Under the pieces are notes generated by a model, which saw nothing but the letters and a program-made list of their open reading frames with translations, ran no database searches and was not told the DNA's origin. Positions 1 through 10,994 of a stretch of 64,000 bases of DNA are shown piece after piece; the first letter of the stretch is position 1, and each line of letters begins with the position of its first letter. The DNA comes from Notolepis coatsorum. Taxonomy: Eukaryota; Chordata; Actinopteri; Aulopiformes; Paralepididae. The stretch spans positions 157,986,915 through 158,050,914 of the forward strand of contig OZ020585.1 of the NCBI GenBank assembly GCA_963971535.1. Direction: 5' to 3'. A program made the position numbers and the translations under genes.

Positions 1-849
1 ATACTGAATGTTTAAGTTTACAACAGTCTTTCAACCGAATTGCTACCAAGTACTATATCAGTCTTTCAACCGAATTGCTATCAAGTACCATTGTTCGCCC
101 TTTATTACAGCGGACGAGTCTCATAATATGTCCTGGAGTGTACGTATTAAAAAAGGATCGTCTTTTGACTTTCGGGTTTTTGTAATCCACATCTCAATTT
201 GTTGGACAACCCCCTCGCCATTTTAATCCTATTCGAAAATGCCCTAAAGCAAGCATAGTCTTCATTTAATTCGGTCGATAGTCACTGCAGATACCACGCT
301 TCGTCGAATCGACGTCACAGCGCTTATCTCAGAAAACTACGTTACAACCTCGTCTCACCAGCTAGCCCTCACTCACATTAATTGAGTCGTTTCCTTCCTG
401 TAATCGCATAACGTGTCCCCTATTTATCCACTGATCTATTTCGCTCTTAATCATTCTGATTTACATGATCCAAATAATGTTGAATTTGTGTATTTAACGA
501 CCCCATACCTCGTCGATGGACCAGTCTCCACGCTGGTTCCGCTTGAGTCACGGTTCCAGGCCCAGATCCTGCCCCACCAACTAGTATAGACACAATCCAC
601 TCATCGCCTCGATATGTAAAAAAATAGCCAACTTATCCGCGCCCCGTTCTAGGTCATAAATGAAATAGTGTTTTTCACTACCCAAAATGCGCCCAGTTAA
701 CTTGCCACTCTAGATATACCGCGTTCACGATTCAATAAACGTTTCATCTACTGCAGTTCAACGCTTTGATCATGTTGTTAAAATAGTTGTCATGCCTCCC
801 CTCCTTCGTATATCGTCTTATACGAGGCTTTCAACGTTCTCATATATTT

Positions 850-3792
850 CTGGACAAGATTGGAGAAATCATTTACAGCTATGGAGCAGAGAGATTTGGG
901 GTGAAAAGTCAGAACCTTAGGACACAGAAGGAACCATCAGCTCATCTCAAGTCCAGGAGACAACAAGAGATTGAAAGACTTGTGAAAGAAAGAAGGTGCC
1001 TGAGAAAGCAGTGGAAGAAGGCCACAGAAGTGGAAAGGAAAGGACTTGAGGCTCTACAGGGGGACATCAAGCAGCGTCTTGCAACACTGCAAAGAGCAGA
1101 ATGCTTGAGAAAGCAACACAAGAAGAAAGAGCGAATGAGGACCACCTTCTACAGAGATCCCTACAAGTTTGTCAAAGATCTCTTTGTCAAGGAGAAAACT
1201 GGGACCCTCAAAGTACCCATAAGGGAACTAGAGGATCACCTGAGGAAGACCTACTCTGACAATCAGAGGCATGTGCCAGCCAGCATTCCGGATGACATGC
1301 CACCAATACAACCACCTGAGCACCAGCTGGAAACAAGGCCCCCCAAATGGAGCGAAGTTGAGAGCACAGTAAAGCGGGCAAGAACAGCCTCAGCCCCTGG
1401 GCCCAACGGCGTTCCATATAGGCTCTATAAGAACACTCCGGGCGTCTTGAAGTACCTCTGGATGCTAATGAAAGTGGCATGGGAAAAAGGAATTATACCA
1501 AAGGCATGGCGAAGGGCAGGAGGGATCCTGATTCCCAAAGAGAAGAACTCCTCAACCATCGACCAGTTCCGCCAGATCAGTCTTCTGAATGTGGAAGGAA
1601 AGATATTCTTCAGTGTTGTGGCCCAGAGGCTCTCAGTATTCTTGCAGAAGAACAACTTTGTCGACACCTCAGTGCAGAAGGCAGGGATAAGTGGTTTCTC
1701 AGGATGCCTGGAACACACAAGTGTCATCTGGCACCAGCTGCAGACGGCCAAGAAGGAGAAGAAAGACCTGCATGTGGTTTTCTTAGATCTTGCCAATGCC
1801 TTCGGATCAGTGCCTCATGAGATTTTGTGGACAGCGTTCAACTTCTTCCAAGTCCCAGAGGGCATCTCAAGGCTGGTCAAAGCCTACTTCCAAAACCTCC
1901 AGTTTTGTCTTACAGCACAGGCCAGTACAACTGCATGGCAGCACCTCGAGATAGGCATAATGGCGGGCTGCACCATCTCTCCACTGGCGTTTACCATGGC
2001 AATGGAGCTCATTATTCGAGCATCCCGATGGGTGGTTGGAGGGGAACGGTTGAAGAGCGGGCTGCGTCTTCCTCCAATCAGGGCGTACATGGATGACATG
2101 ACGACAATAACAACAACAAAGGCATGCACCAAACGCCTGCTGGATAAACTCCAGGAAAACATCAAATGGGCACGAATGGAGATTAAACCAAGCAAATCCC
2201 GCAGTATCTCCATTGTCAAAGGCAAGCTCGCCAATGAGAGGTTCCACGTTAACAACGAGCCAATACCAACTGTTCTGGAAAAGCCTATCAAAAGCCTTGG
2301 CCGCTGGTATAGCGCAGAACTCAAAGACTCGAAGCAGGTGGAACAACTCAGGCAGGATACAATCAGTGGCCTCAAGCAGATCAACAACACTGCTCTCCCT
2401 GGGAAGCTGAAGCTGTGGTGCTTTCAGTTTGGACTGCTGCCCCGTCTCATGTGGCCAATTGCCATCTATGAGGTTACTCTATCCCATGCCAATCGGCTGG
2501 AGAGACTGGTGAATGCACATGTGAGGAAGTGGCTTGGACTTCCGAGAGGCCTTAGCAGCATAGGCCTGTATGGCAACGGAGCCCTCTCCCTACCAATCTC
2601 AAGCCTGGTGGAGGAGTACAAATGTGCCAAATCAAGGCTGGAAATGACTCTCACAGAATCCCGGGATCCATTCGTCAGAGGTGCTGCTCCAACCCTAGCA
2701 ACGGGGAGGAAATGGAAGCCATCTGCAGCAGTTGCAGTGGCAAAGACCGCCCTCAGACACCGGGATATAGTGGGGCATGTCCAACATGGCAGAGGGGGCC
2801 TTGGATTGGAAGCAACTACACCCACATGGCAATTGGAAGCAACTACACCCACATGGCAAAAGGCTACTCCAACCGAACGGCGGCACATGGTGGTGGAGGA
2901 AGTGCGCCACCAGGAGGAAGCAGCCAGGTGTGCCAAGGCAGTCTTTCAAGGCCAGCAAGGCCGGTGGATGAAGTGGGAGGGCGTGGAGAGGAGGAAAATC
3001 ACGTGGAACGAACTGTGGAGCATGGAGTCTAATAGGCTAAGCTTCATCATCAGAGCCACATATGATGTCCTGCCCTCACCAACCAACCTACATCTCTGGT
3101 ATGGAGAGGACCCAGCCTGTCTCCAGTGTGCAGCCCCAGCAACCCTCAAACACATCTTAGTGGGTTGCAAGACCAGTCTAACTCAAGGAAGATACACCTG
3201 GCGCCATAACCAGGTACTGAAGTGCTTGGCTGCCGAACTTGAGAACAAGAGAGTAACCACCAACGCCATGCCTCTAAATGCCCAAACTACCTTCCCACGG
3301 AAAACAACCTTCATCCGGGAAGGGGAGAAACGGCGGACCAAGCCGTCACCTCCGAACTCAGGCCCACTGAACGCAGCCCGGGATTGGGAAATGCGGGTAG
3401 ACCTCAGCCAGAGGCTTACCTTCCCATCTGAAATTGCAGCGACCAACCTGCGCCCAGACCTGGTCCTCTGGTCCAAATCTTGCCGGCGTGTCTTCATCGT
3501 TGAGCTGACGGTCCCATGGGAGGAAGCCATCGATGAGGCATTTGAACGGAAGAGGCTGCGATATGCCAACTTAGCAGCTGAAGCAGAGGGGCGGGGCTGG
3601 AACGTGAAGGTGTGGCCGGTGGAGGTGGGCTGCAGAGGCTTTGTAGCCAGTTCCACCACAAGGCTCCTGAAGGAAGTAGGGATCAGAGGACAGGCCCAAC
3701 GAAAGGCAATCAAAGAACTTGCCACTGCAGCAGAACGGAGCAGTCACTGGTTGTGGCTGAAACGTAGAGACGCATCATGGGCTGCTAAATGA
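850..3792 (+). pseudogene. HERO-like RT/endonuclease polyprotein, 5'-truncated, otherwise open
   Basis: This frame would encode the single protein that nicks the target and reverse-transcribes the LINE RNA. It is open for about 980 codons to the stop at 3790-3792. An in-frame ATG at 787 lies in flanking sequence and is unlikely to be the real start; against copy 2, about 190 N-terminal residues are lost. In order I see a basic segment, RT motif A (FLDLANAF, near 1783), motif B (GIMAGCTISPLAF), motif C YMDD at 2086-2097 in place of the commoner YADD, a thumb, a CX2CX7HX4C knuckle (3118-3168), and the restriction-like endonuclease with RPD (3451) and VELTVPW (near 3500). Nine codons (LEATTPTWQ) are tandemly doubled near 2809-2862 relative to copy 2. 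RT and endonuclease key residues are all present. Confidence 0.85.
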
Positions 3793-4033
3793 ACACGTGG
3801 TGCCACTGTGCGACACACACCCAGGCCTGATCAGCCTGTGGTGGGCCAACCTCGGCAGAGGGTGTATTGTGATAAATGGCCGAAACACCCAATGAGGTCG
3901 GGGAACACAACTGAAGATGTGTCGTACTGGTGATCATCACGTGATCATTGCCAAATTCCACCCCACTCCAACCTCATTCAATTGTTGTGCTGAATATTTA
4001 GGGATCTTTAACAACTAGGCCTATTAAGAATCC
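850..4033 (+). mobile_element. RLE-type LINE (R2 group, HERO-like), copy 1, 5' truncated
   Basis: This LINE matches the neighbouring copy at 4034-7936 almost base for base from the shared phrase ctggacaagattgg (850 here, 4785 there) to the shared 3' end ctattaagaatcc. Its 5' end, with the zinc-finger part, is missing, which is usual for target-primed reverse transcription that stops early. A 3' UTR of about 240 bp (3793-4033) follows the stop and has no poly-A, as in R2-group elements. Its last base touches the first base of copy 2. Both copies sit inside the leader of a minus-strand LTR element. HERO is my best family name from the RT plus C-terminal restriction-like endonuclease layout in a fish; another R2-group clade is possible. 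Confidence 0.85.
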
Positions 4034-7000
4034 TGATGTCTGGTGTCAAAACCAGTGACCGCTGCGAAAGGGCAGCTGACAACCTGGGAAAGACCTGGTG
4101 ACGGCCTGAAGAGACAGCTGACAGGAGGGAACAGACCCCAACGGGGCTGGCACGGGTTAGCTCCCCGTGTTGGCAGGAGCCTTTCACTACACAGTGATTT
4201 GGATCCACCCAACTATGGCTACGAAAAGTTTAAAACGAAAAACACCCCTTGAGTCTGCGAGAGCGGGGGCGGAAGATGACTCACCGGCGGACCACACGGT
4301 AACAGACCCTGGAACGGAAACGACAACGAATCAAATGATCAGCACAGTAGTTGACGGAGTAACCGCACTGGCAGGACACAAGCTACAAAGCTGCATCTGT
4401 GGCTGGAAAAAGATAACATCAGAGAGGGGTCTCAAGATCCACCAGGGCAGGAAAAAGTGCCTGAGAGAGCTTAGCGAGGGGCCTCGCATTGACCACTACT
4501 TCCTCAGAGGTAGGCCAAATCAGTCGAGTGAAGCCCAGCGGCAGAATATTCACCACAGTCCACAGGGTATCAGAACCCCAGACGAAGCTCAATCAGGCAC
4601 AGATCCACCAACGGACATGAGTCCAGAGCCCATCCAGCCACAGACAGCAGTAGAGAGGAAGATGAACGGACGAAAGCCTCAAATCTTGTGGCCTAAATCC
4701 TGCCAGAAAAAGGAGTGGGAAACCACCGACACAGACCTTATCCATATTCTACAAGGTCTGAAAGGGTGCGTGGAAAGAAAGCTGGACAAGATTGGAGAAA
4801 TCATTTACAGCTATGGAGCAGAGAGATTTGGGGTGAAAAGTCAGAACCTTAGGACACAGAAGGAACCATCAGCTCATCTCAAGTCCAGGAGACAACAAGA
4901 GATTGAAAGACTTGTGAAAGAAAGAAGGTGCCTGAGAAAGCAGTGGAAGAAGGCCACAGAAGTGGAAAGGAAAGGACTTGAGGCTCTACAGGGGGACATC
5001 AAGCAGCGTCTTGCAACACTGCAAAGAGCAGAATGCTTGAGAAAGCAACACAAGAAGAAAGAGCGAATGAGGACCACCTTCTACAGAGATCCCTACAAGT
5101 TTGTCAAATATCTCTTTGTCAAGGAGAAAACTGGGACCCTCAAAGTACCCATAAGGGAACTAGAGGATCACCTGAGGAAGACCTACTCTGACAATCAGAG
5201 GCATGTGCCAGCCAGCATTCCGGATGACATGCCACCAATACAACCACCTGAGCACCAGCTGGAAACAAGGCCCCCCAAATGGAGCGAAGTTGAGAGCACA
5301 GTAAAGCGGACAAGAACAGCCTCAGCCCCTGGGCCCAACGGCGTTCCATATAGGCTCTATAAGAACACTCCGGGCGTCTTGAAGTACCTCTGGATGCTAA
5401 TGAAAGTGGCATGGGAAAAAGGAATTATACCAAAGGCATGGCGAAGGGCAGGAGGGATCCTGATTCCCAAAGAGAAGAACTCCTCAACCATCGACCAGTT
5501 CCGCCAGATCAGTCTTCTGAATGTGGAAGGAAAGATATTCTTCAGTGTTGTGGCCCAGAGGCTCTCAGTATTCTTGCAGAAGAACAACTTTGTCGACACC
5601 TCAGTGCAGAAGGCAGGGATAAGTGGTTTCTCAGGATGCCTGGAACACACAAGTGTCATCTGGCACCAGCTGCAGACGGCCAAGAAGGAGAAGAAATACC
5701 TGCATGTGGTTTTCTTAGATCTTGCCAATGCCTTCGGATCAGTGCCTCATGAGATTTGTGGACAGCGTTCAACTTCTTCCAAGTCCCAGAGGGCATCACA
5801 AGGCTGGTCAAAGCCTACTTCCAAGACCTCCAGTTTTGTGTTACAGCACAGGCCAGTACAACTGCCTGGCAGCACCTCGAGATAGGCATAATGGCGGGCT
5901 GCACCATCTCTCCACTGGCGTTTACCATGGCAATGGAGCTCATTATTCGAGCATCCCGATGGGTGGTTGGAGGGGAACGGTTGAAGAGCGGGCTGCGTCT
6001 TCCTCCAATCAGGGCGTACATGGATGACATGACGACAATAACAACAACAAAGGCATGCACCAAACGCCTGCTGGATAAACTCCAGGAAAACATCAAATGG
6101 GCACGAATGGAGATTAAACCAAGCAAATCCCGCAGTATCTCCATTGTCAAAGGCAAGCTCGCCAATGTGAGGTTCCACGTTAACAACGAGCCAATACCAA
6201 CTGTTCTGGAAAAGCCTATCAAAAGCCTTGGCCGCTGGTATAGCGCAGAACTCAAAGACTCGAAGCAGGTGGAACAACTCAGGCAGGATACAATCAGTGG
6301 CCTCAAGCAGATCAACAACACTGCTCTCCCTGGGAAGCTAAAGCTGTGGTGCTTTCAGTTTGGACTGCTGCCCCGTCTCATGTGGCCAATTGCCATCTAT
6401 GAGGTCACTCTATCCCATGCCAATCGGCTGGAGAGACTGGTGAATGCACATGTGAGGAAGTGGCTTGGACTGCCGAGAGGCCTTAGCAGCATAGGCCTGT
6501 ATGGCAACGGAGCCCTCTCCCTACCAATCTCAAGCCTGGTGGAGGAGTACAAATGTGCCAAATCAAGGCTGGAAATGACTCTCACAGAATCCCGGGATCC
6601 ATTCGTCAGAGGTGCTGCTCCAACCCTAGCAACGGGGAGGAAATGGAAGCCATCTGCAGCAGTTGCAGTGGCAAAGACCGCCCTCAGACACCGGGATATA
6701 GTGGGGCATGTCCAACATGGCAGAGGGGGCCTTGGATTGGAAGCAACTACACCCACATGGCAAAAGGCTACTCCAACCGAACGGCGGCACATGGTGGTGG
6801 AGGAAGTGCGCCACCAGGAGGAAGCAGCCAGGTGTGCCAAGGCAGTCTCTCAAGCCCAGCAAGGCCGGTGGATGAAGTGGGAGGGCGTGGAGAGGAGGAA
6901 AATCACGTGGAACGAACTGTGGAGCATGGAGTCTAATAGGCTAAGCTTCATCATCAGAGCCACATATGATGTCCTGCCCTCACCAACCAACCTACATCTC

Positions 7001-7936
7001 TGGTATGGAGAGGACCCAGCCTGTCTCCAGTGTGCAGCCCCAGCAACCCTCAAATACATCTTAGTGGGTTGCAAGACCAGTCTAACTCAAGGAAGATACA
7101 CCTGGCGCCATAACCAGGTACTGAAGTGCTTGGCTGCCGAACTTGAGAACAAGAGAGTAACCACCAACGCCATGCCTCTAAATGCCCAAACTACCTTCCC
7201 ACGGAAAACAACCTTCATCCGGGAAGGGGAGAAACGGCGGACCAAGCCGTCACCTCCGAACTCAGGCCCACTGAACGCAGCCCGGGATTGGGAAATGCGG
7301 GTAGACCTCAGCCAGAGGCTTACCTTCCCATCTGAAATTGCAGCGACCAACCTGCGCCCATACCTGGTCCTCTGGTCCAAATCTTGCCGGCGTGTCTTCA
7401 TCGTTGAGCTGACGGTCCCATGGGAGGAAGCCATCGATGAGGCATTTGAACGGAAGAGGCTGCGATATGCCAACTTAGCAGCTGAAGCAGAGGGGCGGGG
7501 CTGGGACGTGAAGGTGTGGCCGGTGGAGGTGGGCTGCAGAGGCTTTGTAGCCAGTTCCACCACAAGGCTCCTGAAGGAAGTAGGGATCAGAGGACAGGCC
7601 CAACGAAGGCAATCAAAGAACTTGCCACTGCAGCAGAACGGAGCAGTCACTGGTTGTGGCTGAAACGTAGAGACGCATCATGGGCTGCTAAATGAACACG
7701 TGGTGCCACTGTGCGACACACACCCAGGCCTGATCAGCCTGTGGTGGGCCAACCTCGGCAGAGGGTGTATTGTGATAAATGGCCGAAACACCCAATGAGG
7801 TCGGGGAACACAACTGAAGATGTGTCGTACTGGTGATCATCACGTGATCATTGCCAAATTCCACCCCACTCCAACCTCATTCAATTGTTGTGCTGAATAT
7901 TTAGGGATCTTTAACAACTAGTCCTATTAAGAATCC
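4034..7936 (+). mobile_element. RLE-type LINE (R2 group, HERO-like), copy 2, full length
   Basis: This 3.9 kb unit starts directly after the 3' end of copy 1 with a ~180 bp 5' UTR (4034-4214), holds one long coding region, and ends in a ~270 bp 3' UTR with the same ctattaagaatcc terminus. The 5' UTR appears only here, so this copy looks full length. Beyond 7936 the interrupted LTR-element leader resumes. The two copies are about 99 percent identical over their shared ~3.15 kb by eye. I see no clear target-site duplication; a diverged ~45 bp phrase (ctccttc...tatacgaggctt near 799-830 and again near 7958-7990) flanks the pair but is too different to be a fresh duplication. Confidence 0.85.
4215..7663 (+). 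pseudogene. HERO-like polyprotein, full length with two frameshifts and a lost endonuclease Asp
   Basis: I choose the ATG at 4215 (MATKSLKRKTP): it directly follows the 5' UTR, and the longer open stretch upstream has only a GTG at 4167. A CX1C...H...C zinc-finger-like motif follows (CICGWKK...GLKIHQGRKKC, about 4396-4460), then a linker KSCQKKEWETTDTDL typical of R2-group proteins, then RT. Compared with copy 1, a single-base loss near 5755 shifts frame inside RT just after motif A, and another near 7608 changes the last ~25 residues. Substitutions include the endonuclease RPD to RPY (codon 7361-7363) and the knuckle His to Tyr (7055-7057). The copy therefore looks unable to encode an active enzyme. 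Confidence 0.85.
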
Positions 7937-8133
7937 AATATGAGTGGTTTCCAACGATCCTTCATACATTAATCCTATATGAGGCTTTAACTTTGTCAAC
8001 CCCTTTGTTCGAACTGAGCGACCCATCACTCACCTATTTCTCAGGTTCGAAGCTGTCGCTCTGGCAGCTCAGGTCGTTGTTGGGTTTGAAGAATGAAGAA
8101 GAAAAAAAAAAATTCCCTCCCGAGTCGCTTCTT

Positions 8134-8154
8134 GTTCTCCGGTTCACAGCACCA
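8134..8154 (-). promoter_or_regulatory. Primer-binding site of LTR copy 1, tRNA-His-like
   Basis: Read on the minus strand, TGGTGCTGTGAACCGGA starts three bases after the LTR end. The 3' end of vertebrate tRNA-His would give TGGTGCCGTGACCCGGA, so 15 of 17 positions agree. The matching place in the larger copy (41320-41337) also starts TGGTGCCGT with the same three-base spacing. The tRNA comparison is from memory of tRNA-His. Confidence 0.5.
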
Positions 8155-8157
8155 AAA

Positions 8158-9505
8158 TGTAGTACTTTCCTGAGCTAATTGTTCTGATATAATCAGAACC
8201 TAATATATAATCTGCTCTGCGTTGTGTTCAAAACCTTAAAAGCCCTGGAAAGTACTTTAAACAAAGACTGGGAGGTCTTTGTTTGACGACCAGCGGCGCA
8301 GCAGGAGAAATGGAGAGGAGAAGGTGGTAAACAGCATCTGGTTTAATTAAAAGTTAAGAGTGTAATTACAATGAAAAATGGATTTTGCAATGATATAAGG
8401 GTATTCAAGTACTAAGCCACATATCCCTTATATCAGACTAATATTACAGTAGAGTTGATAAGTTGTTGCTGGGCTTTGTTCTCTTGCTGGTGAACAAAGC
8501 AAAGTCTGTTCTCCCTCCAAAAATGTTCTTCTTTCTTCAGTCTCCTCTCTGCCGGTCGTCGTCTCCTGTGTGAAGAGATGGGTGTGGTTCCTTGGTGGTT
8601 TCGTTTCAGAGTGTCCTTCCGACATCGTCACCACACCCCCTCTTATATCCAAAAGCCTGGAGTCTCTGCGTGACGTCACCAAAGTGACATCATCAGATGT
8701 TTTCCTCCAATCCCAGGCCTACTAAGTTTGAATGTGAAATTGGGGGTTGGCTTCACAGCCAACTCTATACTTTCCTTTGTTTTCCAGTCAAAGAACAAAC
8801 ACCGTCTAACAACTTAATACTTGGGTTATTGATCTCACAATATATATATATTTGAATTGCAATTGATTACATAAACACAGAGATATCATAATTGAACACA
8901 GTCTGGTACCGTTAAGCCTAGTTTCACCTTAAGTGAAACTAGTCTTATTTTGCAGGGGATTAAATCTGTAACACAGTCTGCTGACTTTCAGTGAATAGCT
9001 AACAGGCCTAATCATTCTTTTAGCGTACATCAATATCTTTTATACAGTCTATACTTTAGCGTTCATTAATAATATGTTCCTCCATGATTTACCAAGCTCC
9101 AGCCTAACAGTCTCACATTGATGGTAAACATTCACTACTCAGAACAGTTGAATGTCCTTCTGTCCCCAGGCCACGAAGCAGCTGATAACAACTTCATGGG
9201 ACCTCATCACATCATTGTGTTAGCTAGGGCTTATCTGATATCCTTCCTGTCCCACCCTAAAGGAACCAGGTGGCTCTATTATTCTATCACTCCCGAAGGG
9301 GAAGAAGGAAGCTTGTTCAAACAGTTTCTTTATCTTTTACAACCGGCTGTTTGAGTGTCCCGGCACACAACCTGTTGTGAGGGTTATTGCGTTGACTATC
9401 TAAGGCAGCTGTTTTCCTGATCAAAGCTTAATCATATGACCTTTCTGTTGGGAATAAAAGATTCAATGAGGTTTAGGATTTATGTTCTTATCAAAAACTA
9501 CTACA
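8158..9505 (-). repeat. LTR of LTR retroelement copy 1
   Basis: About 1.35 kb with inverted ends TGTAGTA at 8158 and TACTACA at 9505. It is colinear with the two LTRs at 13874-15130 and 41341-42570 but clearly more diverged from them than they are from each other, so it belongs to a different subfamily or an older wave. Minus-strand signals in order are CRE-like sites, a TATA box (plus-strand ctcttata at 8640-8647), then an ATTAAA-type signal near 8340. The minus orientation is set by these signals and by the primer site next to 8158. Confidence 0.65.
8640..8692 (-). promoter_or_regulatory. LTR promoter core: TATA with two CRE-like sites
   Basis: On the minus strand a TATAAGAG box (8640-8647) lies about 25 bp downstream of a perfect CRE octamer TGACGTCA (8671-8678). 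A second half-palindrome gtgacatcatc (8682-8692) lies just beyond. The same layout is kept in the other two LTRs. This is inferred from the motif only. Confidence 0.4.
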
Positions 9506-9637
9506 GGGTCACTTCGGTTCCAAGAACAGGCTGAAGCAGCAAGTCATTCAAGTAGATGCCGTCCATGGAAGAACAGTGTCCATGAGGGTAATTCCTTGTA
9601 CTGTATGAACCAGGGAAACAGTGTGTGCTGGGGTACC
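9506..9637. other. Unassigned flank of LTR copy 1
   Basis: Short stretch to the right of the LTR. The phrase gtcacttcggttcc occurs here (9508-9521) and again at 9677-9690, so a ~155 bp piece is bracketed by a 14 bp direct repeat, either a small insertion with target duplication or a local duplication. Confidence 0.3.
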
Positions 9638-9789
9638 CTAAGTTTGACTCTGGTTCGCTTGACTTAAGTTTGAGTCACTTCGGTTCCTTGAGATGCCTCC
9701 CTCCCGGTCTGGCGCATAACGAAGCCACTTCTTGACAGTTTCGCTGTAGTCCTGGTCGGTCAGCTTGGGGTCAAACTGTCGAGCAGCAG
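9638..9789 (-). CDS. Possible host exon (or exon relic), unidentified
   Basis: On the minus strand a pyrimidine-rich run ending tttgtgtctatcag could serve as a 3' splice site, with the exon starting at 9789. The frame reads AARQFDPKLTDQDY, then SETVKKWLRYAPDREGG, and runs to a stop near 9638. The acidic-basic, W/Y-containing sequence and GC-rich third positions look like a genuine protein rather than repeat. The last ~17 codons overlap a 14 bp direct repeat and may be foreign. I see no good 5' splice site, so it is either a last exon or one cut off by the insertions to its left. I do not recognise the protein family. It could still be a transposon fragment. Confidence 0.33.
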
Positions 9790-10252
9790 CTGATAGACAC
9801 AAAAATAAAAAAGTGAGGAAGAGAGGTAAGAGCACCCCTCACTTCACACGAGTGCGATTTTTTTTAATCACTCAATTACTCACTCTGTAGGTCTACAGTA
9901 ACAAGCTACAGTCAGCATCCAGTTAGACTGGACAGGAAAGAGAAGCAGTCGCCTAGCCTGACACCATCTAGGCAATACAATGTGTATCCATGCACCTCTA
10001 AAGCTCACCAATTACGTTGTCCATTTCTTATAGGTTGCACTTTCATCACTTTATTCCAACATAACACTTTTTTTTAAAGTTTTTGCAACAGCATAATTAT
10101 ATTCTGAATCACCAGCATCACCACCTCACTACCTAAACTTAACCTATGAAGTAGTTTGCAGGGGAGGAAGCTCACCAAACATGCAGGCTTGTAGTGTGGT
10201 GTGCTTGAATGGCTTCTTGCTTTCTGAACAACGCTTGTCTTTCTTTCCAGCC
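9790..10252. other. Unassigned interval
   Basis: AT-rich sequence with no convincing reading frame, RNA gene or repeat that I can name. It lies upstream (minus sense) of the possible exon and may be intronic. Confidence 0.3.
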
Positions 10253-10590
10253 CACACGAGTCACACGAGTCTCCAAGTCACACAAGTCTCCAAGTCACAC
10301 AAGTCACACAAGTCACACAAGTCCAAGTCACACGAGTCACACGAGTCACACAAGTCTCCAAGTCACACGAGTCACACAAGTCTCCAAGTCACATGAGTCA
10401 CACAAGTCTCCAAGTCACACAAGTCTCCAAGTCACACAAGTCACACAAGTCCAAGTCACACAAGTCACACAAGTCACACAAGTCTCCAAGTCACACAAGT
10501 CACACAAGTCTCCAAGTCACACAAGTCTCCCAGTCACACGAGACTCATGTGACTGGGAGACTCGTGTGACTTGTGTGACTGGGAGACGGG
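10253..10590. repeat. Minisatellite of agtcacac / agtctcca phrases with palindromic end
   Basis: Short phrases agtcacac(a/g) and agtctcca alternate irregularly about 35 times. From 10533 to 10590 the array turns round: gtctcccagtcacacgag is followed by its reverse complement ctcgtgtgac and gtgactgggagac. Reading frames over it (for example 10209-10676) consist only of SHTS/KSHKS repeats and are not genes. Confidence 0.9.
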
Positions 10591-10994
10591 GTAAACACAC
10601 AGGTCACACCATGTTTACAGGAACGTTTGGGAGTTGTATTTGGAGTATATTTCCTGACTGTAGTGAACTAGGCTAGATGTCTGCCCCACTTCCAGTGATG
10701 AAGTTAAGCTAGGCTAACGGTCCAGGCGTTCCCTAAGCCCAAAGCATGCAGAGAGACGAAAAAGGTATGTATCTTCTTGTCCAACTCCAGGGAAGATGTT
10801 AAATAAGCTAATTTCACAAAATGTTGGAGTTTTCCTTTAAGCGTTTCAATTGGCCAGCCAAACATGTTATCTGTGTACATGTAATATTGTACTAATTGTG
10901 TATTTATTAATGAGGTAAGTTATGCCCCGAAATCCGACGTTAGAGTCAGTGTGTCAATATAGTTACTGCACTTTAGCTTTGTAGGGCAGTATGG
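10591..10994. other. Unassigned interval beside transposase pseudogene
   Basis: No frame or repeat recognised. It may contain the 3' terminal part of the EnSpm/CACTA-like element, but I could not find a convincing CACTA terminal inverted repeat. Confidence 0.25.

Larger units (their letters stand above)
1..9505 (-). mobile_element. LTR retroelement copy 1, 5' part, runs off the left edge
   Basis: On the minus strand this copy begins with an LTR (9505 down to 8158), then a tRNA-His-like primer site and a non-coding leader (8157-7937, then 849-1). The leader is split by two LINEs at 850-7936. The same leader recurs at 33052-33490 and 40810-41340 of the larger copy: for example, a ~33 bp phrase containing ctttcaaccgaattgctacc is doubled at 25-90 and doubled again at 33079-33142. 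I see no reading frame in the leader. The rest of the element lies outside the window, so its completeness and number of breaks cannot be judged. Treated as a fossil. The family is LTR retrotransposon/ERV-like, and the class is undetermined because no reverse transcriptase is visible. Confidence 0.62.

Noticed and set aside
787-849. ATG at 787 as the start of the LINE protein in copy 1
   Set aside because: It lies in the LTR-element leader outside the LINE. The LINE copy is simply 5' truncated.
942-3725. Minus-strand frames across both HERO-like LINEs
   Set aside because: Antisense shadows that repeat identically in both copies and carry no domain.
4167-4214. GTG start extending the HERO-like protein by 16 residues
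   Set aside because: The ATG at 4215 is in frame and better placed after the 5' UTR. GTG starts are rare in animals.
10181-10676. SHTS/KSHKS-repeat frames
   Set aside because: Readings of the agtcacac minisatellite.
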